From Bacillota bacterium (lineage in GTDB: Bacteria > Bacillota > Sulfobacillia > Symbiobacteriales > Symbiobacteriaceae): DNA of 5,181 nucleotides. Numbering within the stretch: the stretch's first letter is position 1; each line of letters begins with the position of its first letter. Location of the stretch: contig JAQBPS010000017.1 in the NCBI GenBank assembly GCA_028287415.1, positions 1-5,181 on the forward strand, written 5' to 3'. The notes beneath the pieces are model-generated. The model made no database searches and was not told the origin of the DNA. It saw only the letters and a list, made by a program, of their open reading frames with translations. Position numbers and translations under genes: made by a program. Below, one piece after another: positions 1-3,936 of the stretch.

Positions 1-405
1 TGCCCACCCGGTTGCCACGTGGTTTACGGTCCGGTCGCAAGCGTATGCCACAGTGCCGTCCCGCAGGTCAACCTGATCCCTACGACCACTGTCACACCCA
101 TCCCGAACGCGGTTAGCCCGGCCTTCGGGTACGGACCGCCGGTCCCGGTCGGCGGCCCGGTGTCCCCGTTCGGCGGCCCGGTGTCCCCGCTCGGGGCGCC
201 GCTCGGAGCGCTCGGCGGGCCCGTCCTCGGCGCTGTTTCGCCGTACGGTCCCGGGGTCTGCCCGCCCGGCTGTTACCCTGCCGGCGGCGGATCGCCCCTC
301 AGCTTCTACGGCTCCGGGGGCGGGCCGTGGGGGTACGGCACGGCAGCCGGCACCGGCTGGGCGCCAGGGATCTACAGCTCCGATGTGTCGATCCTGGGCT
401 ATTAG
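1..405 (+). CDS. Gly/Pro-rich low-complexity protein with CPPGC motifs, possible spore-surface protein (5' partial)
   Basis: The reading frame is open from the first base to a tandem TAG TAG stop, giving 134 residues of a protein that begins upstream. A GTG at 19 could in principle start it, but nothing resembling a ribosome site precedes it and the frame continues upstream. The sequence is dominated by Gly, Pro, Val, Ser and Tyr. CPPGC occurs twice, at residues 1-5 and 87-91 of the visible part. Residues about 50-78 are imperfect seven-residue repeats of the type GGPVSPF/GGPVSPL/GAPLGAL. The end is Gly/Tyr/Trp-rich (about 95-125). No enzyme motif or membrane segment is visible. Such composition is typical of structural surface proteins, including spore coat and exosporium proteins, but no family is recognised; the spore link rests on composition and on the SpoIID-like gene downstream. 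Confidence is good that it is coding, low on function. Confidence 0.7.
   Translation, partial: CPPGCHVVYGPVASVCHSAVPQVNLIPTTTVTPIPNAVSPAFGYGPPVPVGGPVSPFGGPVSPLGAPLGALGGPVLGAVSPYGPGVCPPGCYPAGGGSPLSFYGSGGGPWGYGTAAGTGWAPGIYSSDVSILGY
150..189 (+). repeat. 21-bp tandem repeat inside the Gly/Pro-rich gene
   Basis: The 19-base string CGGCGGCCCGGTGTCCCCG occurs at 150-168 and again, identically, at 171-189, giving a 21-base period that encodes GGPVSPF then GGPVSPL. Degenerate copies (GAPLGAL, GGPVLGA) continue to about base 234. The 21-base unit keeps frame, so copy-number change would lengthen or shorten the protein by seven residues without breaking it. Confidence 0.8.
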
Positions 406-419
406 TAGATTGCTGATGG

Positions 420-445
420 GGAAGGGCGGCGGCTGCCGCCCTTTC
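420..445 (+). terminator. GC-rich hairpin after the Gly/Pro-rich gene, probable weak terminator
   Basis: AAGGGCGGC (422-430) pairs perfectly with GCCGCCCTT (435-443) around a GGCT loop. A G-U and a G-C pair extend the stem to 420-445. It lies 15 bases past the stop codon. The downstream tract is only TTTCT, so termination may be incomplete and the cupredoxin-like gene, which lacks an obvious promoter of its own, could receive read-through. Confidence 0.6.
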
Positions 446-488
446 TGCGCGCATGGGCGGCGTCAACCGGGGAGAAACTTGGGCCATC

Positions 489-494
489 AGGAGG
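489..494 (+). promoter_or_regulatory. Shine-Dalgarno site that decides the start at 504
   Basis: AGGAGG lies nine bases before ATG 504. The alternative in-frame ATG at 453 would add 17 charged residues ahead of the hydrophobic N-terminus and has no comparable site, so 504 is preferred. Confidence 0.85.
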
Positions 495-503
495 GAGCAA
501 CGC

Positions 504-968
504 ATGCGAAGATCGCTAGTGGCGGGGGTGGCGGCAGTGGCGGTGGTGGCTGGCGCCGGGTATTGGCTGAGCGTCGGCCGGCACCAGGCGGCCCCGCTCC
601 AACCCGAACACATGGAAGCGGACCTGCGCGGCGGGGTGACGATCACGATCCAGTCGGAACCGATGCCCGTGGCGCAGCAACTGGCAGGCCAGACCGGCGT
701 CGTCCACATGACGGTCACCGACCACGGCTTTGAACCCCGTGTGCTGGCTGCCCCCATCGGCGGTGCGGTGAAGGTTCACCTGCGCAACACCGGGTCGCAG
801 CCCCACAACTTCATGCTGCCGCGCTTTGGCATTGTCACCCAGAGCCTGGCGCCCGGCGCTGAGAACTACATCGAGTTCCCCGCCAGCCAGAAGGGCGACT
901 GGGCTTTCTTCTCAGATAGCCCCGGCCACGAGGAGCCGGGGCTGGCCGGCAGCCTGAAAGTGGAATAG
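504..968 (+). CDS. Membrane-anchored or exported cupredoxin-fold protein lacking the type 1 copper Cys and Met
   Basis: The 154-residue protein starts after a strong AGGAGG. Residues 1-3 are MRR, then about 4-22 form a hydrophobic signal peptide or anchor; no lipobox Cys is present. Residues about 64-154 look like a single plastocyanin/azurin-type cupredoxin domain: HNFMLP at 101-106 matches the first copper-His strand, and the end reads FFSDSPGH...PGLAGSLKV, the usual Y-x-C-x4-H-x4-M loop. In that alignment the ligand Cys is Ser137 and the ligand Met is Leu147, while His101 and His142 remain. Known copper cupredoxins of this type need the Cys, so a normal blue-copper centre is unlikely. It may bind another metal weakly, act as a structural or scaffold domain, or serve an envelope complex. 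The gene stands between two hairpin- or spacer-bounded regions (98 bp before, 138 bp after), so its operon membership is unclear. Fold call fairly sure; role unknown. Confidence 0.82.
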   Translation: MRRSLVAGVAAVAVVAGAGYWLSVGRHQAAPLQPEHMEADLRGGVTITIQSEPMPVAQQLAGQTGVVHMTVTDHGFEPRVLAAPIGGAVKVHLRNTGSQPHNFMLPRFGIVTQSLAPGAENYIEFPASQKGDWAFFSDSPGHEEPGLAGSLKVE

Positions 969-1027
969 AGTTCCTGGCATGGCTGGTCCGGTTCAGGACA
1001 GGATATACCCGACCAAGCTACCTGCCG

Positions 1028-1088
1028 GGCGACACAACTGGCACCGCTTGCCGCCGCTGTGTGTACCGCCCCCACAGGCGACACGACT
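1028..1088 (+). repeat. Pair of 12-bp direct repeats upstream of the SpoIID-like gene
   Basis: GGCGACACAACT (1028-1039) and GGCGACACGACT (1077-1088) differ at one base and are 49 bp apart, in the 138-bp non-coding gap before the SpoIID-like gene. They could be binding sites for a regulator. No convincing -35/-10 pair is visible in the gap; TATACC at 1004-1009 lacks a matching -35. Function is speculative. Confidence 0.35.
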
Positions 1089-1106
1089 ATGATCGGGGGG
1101 TCCGTC

Positions 1107-1727
1107 TTGAAGCGCATCCTGTCCCTGGTAACGCTGTTCACCCTGTTGCTGGGTACAACCACCGCATTTGCAGAGCACCGCACCGTGTTCGACACGCCCT
1201 ATCCCCGCACGATTCGGGTCGCGATTCGCGAGTCCCGCGCGGCCGGTGAGCCTAACCCGCGCGGGCGTATCCTCTATGTAAAAGCGGTCGATTTTGACAC
1301 CTACGTCTTCAACTCGCTGCCCAACGAATGGGTTCCCTCGTGGCAACAGGAGGCGCTCCAGTCCGGCGCCATGGCGGTCAAGATGTTCGCCTGGTACCGG
1401 GTCCTTCACCCGACCAGGCTGGACGGCTGGGACTTCGACCTGGACAACACGACCAACTTCCAGACCTACCGGGAGGGCAACCGCTACCGCGAGACCGACC
1501 AGGCGCACCTGCGCATCCGCAACCTGGCCTATGCTATGCCCAACGGGACGATCGTAGAACTGAACTACCGGGCCGGCTACCGGGGCGGCCCGAACTGGGA
1601 GTACCGGAACGCCAACCTGCTGTCCCAGTGGGGCACCCAATACTGGGGTGAGCGGGGCCGGAACATGCTCCAGATTCTCCAGTGGTACTACCAGGGGCGC
1701 ACGCTGCACCCGATCCCGCAAGTCTGA
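1107..1727 (+). CDS. Exported compact SpoIID/LytB-domain protein
   Basis: From TTG 1107 the product is 206 residues and begins with a classic signal peptide (MKRILSL, hydrophobic core 5-19, likely cleavage after TTTAFA at 22). A G-run at 1095-1100 sits six bases before the TTG. ATG 1089 and GTG 1059 are in-frame alternatives with weaker upstream sites. The body follows the SpoIID/LytB pattern. Residues 64-98 match the core Y-V-x7-E-x7-E-A-L block, and Glu74 aligns with the glutamate essential in Bacillus subtilis SpoIID, a lytic transglycosylase acting on denuded peptidoglycan during engulfment. FQTY at 118-121 aligns with the CQxY segment, so the Cys there is Phe, and the mature protein has no cysteine. 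LLSQWGT followed by ILQWYYQG (171-197) matches the family's C-terminal SQ[YW]GA...IL..YYpG signature. At about 206 residues it is much shorter than full SpoIID. It is probably a secreted peptidoglycan-associated protein; catalysis is plausible but unproven. It is paired 14 bp upstream of an exported beta-sandwich protein. Confidence 0.85.
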   Translation: MKRILSLVTLFTLLLGTTTAFAEHRTVFDTPYPRTIRVAIRESRAAGEPNPRGRILYVKAVDFDTYVFNSLPNEWVPSWQQEALQSGAMAVKMFAWYRVLHPTRLDGWDFDLDNTTNFQTYREGNRYRETDQAHLRIRNLAYAMPNGTIVELNYRAGYRGGPNWEYRNANLLSQWGTQYWGERGRNMLQILQWYYQGRTLHPIPQV

Positions 1728-1734
1728 GGAGGGG
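1726..1734 (+). promoter_or_regulatory. Shine-Dalgarno site overlapping the previous stop codon
   Basis: GAGGAGGGG begins inside the TGA stop (1725-1727) of the SpoIID-like gene and lies seven bases before ATG 1742. This fixes the downstream start at 1742 rather than at the second ATG (1751) or a far-upstream frame opening, and argues for translational coupling of the two genes. Confidence 0.85.
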
Positions 1735-1741
1735 ACCCAGC

Positions 1742-2428
1742 ATGATTCGGATGAAGCGCACACGGTGGATTGTCGCCCTACTCGTCCTGCTCTCTGCCGG
1801 TGGTCTCCTGGGACTTCAGGTTTCGCATGCGGCCAGCGGCGGGCCGCCTGCCCCGGCCGGCCCGCTGCGCAGGGCCTACTGGCGGGCGCTGGGCATCCGG
1901 ACCGCCGGTCTGCAGCTCCGGGTCATTAATGCGGTCACGCAGCAGCCGGTGCCCGGCGCAGGCTGCGTGGTGGCTGACACCGGCGACCGGGTCGAGACGA
2001 ACGCGCAGGGCGTCGCCCCAGCGATCGATGCGCCAGTCTTCCGCAATCCCCGGCAGGAGGAGCTGCTGGCGCAACTGCACGGCCAGCTGACCGTGCTTTG
2101 CTACAAGAACGGCTACCGTGACTCCATCTACATGGGCGTGCGTATGCACGAGAACACGCTGACCCGCCCCGACGTGTTCATGTACCCGATCGGCCGGGGC
2201 GACCGGCGGATCGAGCCGACGCTTTATCAGATGCCGGTCCATCGGGTGTGGCTGATCGAGCTCGCGGACAGGTACCGGCTGCGGGAGGAGGGCGAGGGCC
2301 CGGAGCGCCCCCAACTGACCCGCCCGACCGAGCCGCCGGCGCCGCAGGAGCCCGAGGGGTACGGCGTACAGACCCCGCCCCACCCGGCGCCACCCCAGCC
2401 ACTGCCGGTACCGCCGGAGCCACGCTGA
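1742..2428 (+). CDS. Exported carboxypeptidase-regulatory-like beta-sandwich protein with Pro-rich tail
   Basis: The 228-residue product starts with a basic N-terminus (MIRMKRTRW) and a hydrophobic segment (10-26), with probable signal cleavage near SHA-A at about 30. Residues 57-150 resemble the transthyretin-like/CarboxypepD_reg fold. LQLRVINAVTQQPVPGAGCVV, TNAQG and then VLCYKNGY...DVFMYP follow the usual pattern of a beta-strand, 'x-pvpgA-V', 'T[DN]-x-G', 'k-x-GY' and a closing 'v-x-L-x-P' strand. Two cysteines (75 and 120) fall in strands and could form a disulfide. Residues about 176-190 are charged (REEGEGPERP). From about 191 to the end the chain is Pro/Glu-rich with repeated PP motifs, likely extended and wall-spanning or a binding tail. 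No catalytic motif is seen. It lies 14 bp after the SpoIID-like gene with an overlapping ribosome site, so the two are almost certainly one operon and may work together at the cell wall. Fold assignment is moderate; specific function is not recognised. Confidence 0.85.
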   Translation: MIRMKRTRWIVALLVLLSAGGLLGLQVSHAASGGPPAPAGPLRRAYWRALGIRTAGLQLRVINAVTQQPVPGAGCVVADTGDRVETNAQGVAPAIDAPVFRNPRQEELLAQLHGQLTVLCYKNGYRDSIYMGVRMHENTLTRPDVFMYPIGRGDRRIEPTLYQMPVHRVWLIELADRYRLREEGEGPERPQLTRPTEPPAPQEPEGYGVQTPPHPAPPQPLPVPPEPR

Positions 2429-2450
2429 TAACCGCATACCGTTGCACGAG

Positions 2451-2490
2451 ACCGGAATGATGGCGGAACCGCCGTCCTTCCGGTTCTTTT
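2451..2490 (+). terminator. Rho-independent terminator of the SpoIID-like operon
   Basis: An outer stem ACCGGAA (2451-2457) / TTCCGGT (2478-2484) encloses an inner stem ATGGCGG (2460-2466) / CCGCCGT (2469-2475, one G-U pair), separated by a small TG/CC internal loop. A TTCTTTT tract follows directly (2484-2490). It lies 22 bases past the stop codon and is the best terminator in the window. Confidence 0.85.
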
Positions 2491-2514
2491 CGCGCTTGCC
2501 CGCCGTGCCCAGAC

Positions 2515-2546
2515 AGGACAACGAGCGGTCGCAACCGAATATAGAT
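2515..2546 (+). promoter_or_regulatory. Weak candidate promoter for the acyl-CoA dehydrogenase gene
   Basis: TATAGA at 2540-2545 is the best -10-like element between the terminator and the gene and lies in an AT-rich patch that stands out from its surroundings. The only -35-like match is AGGACA (2515-2520), sharing GACA with the consensus but at 19-bp spacing. A promoter must exist in this gap if the upstream terminator works; this exact assignment is tentative. Confidence 0.3.
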
Positions 2547-2575
2547 TTGCTACGTAGGGGCCAATGTGCGCCTAA

Positions 2576-2585
2576 CAAACGTTTG
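2576..2585. promoter_or_regulatory. Perfect palindrome CAAACGTTTG, candidate operator
   Basis: CAAACGTTTG is a perfect 10-bp inverted repeat located 24 bases before the dehydrogenase start and just upstream of its ribosome site. A second, 8-bp palindrome, CTACGTAG (2550-2557), is centred 27 bp upstream and also has an ACGT core. Half-sites CAAAC/GTTTG resemble those bound by the TetR-family fatty-acid regulator PsrA, although PsrA sites have a 2-4 bp spacer that is absent here. A site downstream of the presumed transcription start would suit repression. Confidence 0.4.
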
Positions 2586-2597
2586 GTCAGCCGCATG

Positions 2598-2603
2598 AGG
2601 AGG
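2598..2603 (+). promoter_or_regulatory. Shine-Dalgarno site that decides the start at 2610
   Basis: AGGAGG lies six bases before ATG 2610. The frame is open further upstream to about 2442, but that extension runs through the terminator and promoter region, so 2610 is the start. Confidence 0.9.
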
Positions 2604-2609
2604 GAGTCC

Positions 2610-3770
2610 ATGCAGTTCAGCCTCACCTCAGAACAGGAGATGCTGCGGGACACGGTCCGCGAGGTAACGCGGGCGAAAGTCTGGCCGCGCGCCGCCGAGA
2701 TCGACCGCACCGCCGAGTTTCCGTGGGACATTGCCCATCAGTTCCGGGACCTGGGCCTCATGGGCCTGGCGGTACCAGAGGAGTACGGCGGCGCCGGCAT
2801 GGGCGTGCTCTCCTGCTGCCTGGCGGTGGAGGAGGTGGCAAGAGCCTGCGCCTCCAGCTCGCTGATTCTGGCCGACCAGGAGCTTGGCATGCTGCCGATT
2901 CTTGTGGGTGCATCCGAGGAGCAAAAGCGGGCCTGGCTGCCCCGGTTCGCCAGCGGCCAGGAGCTGATCGCCTTCGCGCTCACGGAACCCTCCGCCGGGT
3001 CGGACCCCGCGCACATGAAAACAGCGGCGGTGCGGGACGGCGACCACTATGTCCTGAACGGCCGTAAGGTCTTTATCACCAACGGCAGCGTCGCCGGCGG
3101 CTTCACCCTGTTCGCCGCGACGGAGCCGGGGGCCGGCAGCAAGGGCATCTCCGGCTTTTTTATCGAGAAGGATACACCGGGTCTCTCGGTCGGGCGCCAC
3201 GAGGAGAAAATGGGCATTCGCGGGTCGCCCACCGTCGAGCTGATTCTGGAGGACTGCCGGGTGCCGGCCGCCAACCTGATCGGCCGCGAAGGGGACGGGC
3301 TGAAGATCGCACTGATCACCCTCGACCAGAGCCGGCCGGCGATCGGCGCACAGGCGCTGGGCATCGCTGCGGGCGCCCTGGAGTACGCCGCGGGCTACGC
3401 CAAGCAGCGGGAGCAGTTCGGCAAGCCGATCGCCGAGTTCCAGGGGCTCCAGTTCATGTTCGCCGACATGGCGACCAAGGTGGAGGCCAGCCGGCTGCTC
3501 GTCTATAAGGCTGCCGCACTGATTGACGGGCAGGGCAAGAGCCGGGGGCGTCTGCCGACCGAGATCAACAAAATCTCCGCCATGGCGAAAATGATGGCCT
3601 CCGACACGGCCATGTCCGTCACGACCGACGCGGTGCAGATCCTGGGCGGCTACGGCTTCATGCGGGACTATCCGGTGGAGCGCATGATGCGCGACGCCAA
3701 GATCACGCAGATCTACGAGGGGACCAACCAGATCCAGCGGCTCGTGATCGCCAGGGCCCTGCTGGCGTGA
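2610..3770 (+). CDS. Acyl-CoA dehydrogenase (FAD-dependent, EC 1.3.8.-)
   Basis: The 386-residue protein has the normal length and order of the soluble acyl-CoA dehydrogenase family: an alpha-helical N-domain (1-118), a beta-domain (about 119-230) and a C-terminal helical domain. FALTEPSAGSD (122-132) is the first family signature. REQFGKPI (267-274) carries the Arg and Phe of the FAD adenine/tetramer contact. The second signature spans QILGGYGF to about residue 365, and Glu370 in IYEGTNQIQR is in the position of the catalytic base of short- and medium-chain enzymes. It oxidises an acyl-CoA to the trans-2-enoyl-CoA, passing electrons to electron-transfer flavoprotein. The substrate cannot be read; straight- or branched-chain short/medium acyl-CoA is likely. 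A minor feature is LDQSRPAIGAQALG (238-251) where many homologues have a GGRIGIAAQA-type segment. The gene has its own strong ribosome site and upstream terminator, and lies 136 bp before the membrane reductase that would take its electrons to quinone. Confidence 0.96.
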   Translation: MQFSLTSEQEMLRDTVREVTRAKVWPRAAEIDRTAEFPWDIAHQFRDLGLMGLAVPEEYGGAGMGVLSCCLAVEEVARACASSSLILADQELGMLPILVGASEEQKRAWLPRFASGQELIAFALTEPSAGSDPAHMKTAAVRDGDHYVLNGRKVFITNGSVAGGFTLFAATEPGAGSKGISGFFIEKDTPGLSVGRHEEKMGIRGSPTVELILEDCRVPAANLIGREGDGLKIALITLDQSRPAIGAQALGIAAGALEYAAGYAKQREQFGKPIAEFQGLQFMFADMATKVEASRLLVYKAAALIDGQGKSRGRLPTEINKISAMAKMMASDTAMSVTTDAVQILGGYGFMRDYPVERMMRDAKITQIYEGTNQIQRLVIARALLA

Positions 3771-3786
3771 TCGCCCGGAAAGCAGA

Positions 3787-3819
3787 AGCCGTCGTGACGG
3801 CCATGACGTCACGACGGCT
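3787..3819 (+). terminator. 13-bp perfect hairpin after the dehydrogenase gene, no U-tract
   Basis: AGCCGTCGTGACG (3787-3799) pairs perfectly with CGTCACGACGGCT (3807-3819) around a 7-base loop, 16 bases past the stop codon. It is followed by GTCGAG rather than a T-run, so it is not a standard intrinsic terminator. It may protect the 3' end of the dehydrogenase mRNA, cause partial termination, or mark a processing site between the two genes. Confidence 0.5.
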
Positions 3820-3847
3820 GTCGAGTAAACCCGACGTCCGGGGATAG

Positions 3848-3877
3848 GTGAAAGGGGGCGGGCCCCCTTTCACTTTC
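3848..3877 (+). terminator. Second hairpin in the spacer, terminator- or attenuator-like
   Basis: GTGAAAGGGGG (3848-3858) pairs perfectly with CCCCCTTTCAC (3863-3873) around CGGG, followed by TTTC. The stem carries A-rich and T-rich segments but the tail is short. Only 33 bases separate it from the next start codon, leaving little room for a separate promoter. It therefore more likely tunes expression between the two genes than fully separates them. Confidence 0.5.
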
Positions 3878-3890
3878 AGCGTAAACAAGT

Positions 3891-3896
3891 GAAGGG
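3891..3896 (+). promoter_or_regulatory. Ribosome binding site of the membrane reductase gene
   Basis: GAAGGG lies ten bases before ATG 3907, and an in-frame TAA at 3904-3906 prevents any longer start. It is a weaker match than the AGGAGG sites of the other genes. The GTGAAGGG that contains it (3889-3896) nearly repeats the left arm of the hairpin at 3848. Confidence 0.6.
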
Positions 3897-3906
3897 TGAC
3901 GCGTAA

Positions 3907-3936
3907 ATGCCGATGCCGATTCCGATGCCGATGCCG
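3907..3936 (+). repeat. Six-base tandem repeat at the start of the membrane reductase gene
   Basis: Five ATGCCG units (the third is ATTCCG) encode MPMPIPMPMP as the first ten residues. Four in-frame ATGs occur at 3907, 3913, 3925 and 3931; only 3907 is well spaced from GAAGGG. Slippage by whole units would keep the reading frame, so this is not an on/off switch, though it could shift the start relative to the ribosome site. Confidence 0.75.

Noticed and set aside
453..503. Earlier in-frame ATG for the cupredoxin-like gene
   Set aside because: There is no ribosome site at proper spacing, and it would put charged residues before the signal segment; ATG 504 has AGGAGG.
383..733. Plus-strand frame of 116 codons overlapping the hairpin and the cupredoxin-like gene
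   Set aside because: It crosses the hairpin after the first gene, has no ribosome site and a Gly/Arg-rich product typical of an off-frame reading.
993..1763. Minus-strand open frame of 256 codons opposite the SpoIID-like gene
   Set aside because: The + strand frame has a signal peptide and family motifs; the minus frame has none.
2442..2609. In-frame upstream extension of the acyl-CoA dehydrogenase by 56 codons
   Set aside because: It overlaps the terminator hairpin and control region, and the family N-terminus begins at ATG 2610 after a strong AGGAGG.
1778..2731. Minus-strand open frame of 317 codons across the beta-sandwich gene, terminator and control region
   Set aside because: It runs through a well-formed terminator and a promoter region, is Arg-rich without recognisable motifs, and opposes a gene with signal peptide and ribosome site.
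2628..3812. Long minus-strand open frame of 394 codons opposite the acyl-CoA dehydrogenase gene
   Set aside because: It is the antisense of a fully convincing gene; GC-rich third positions remove stops on the other strand. The translation shows no domain pattern.
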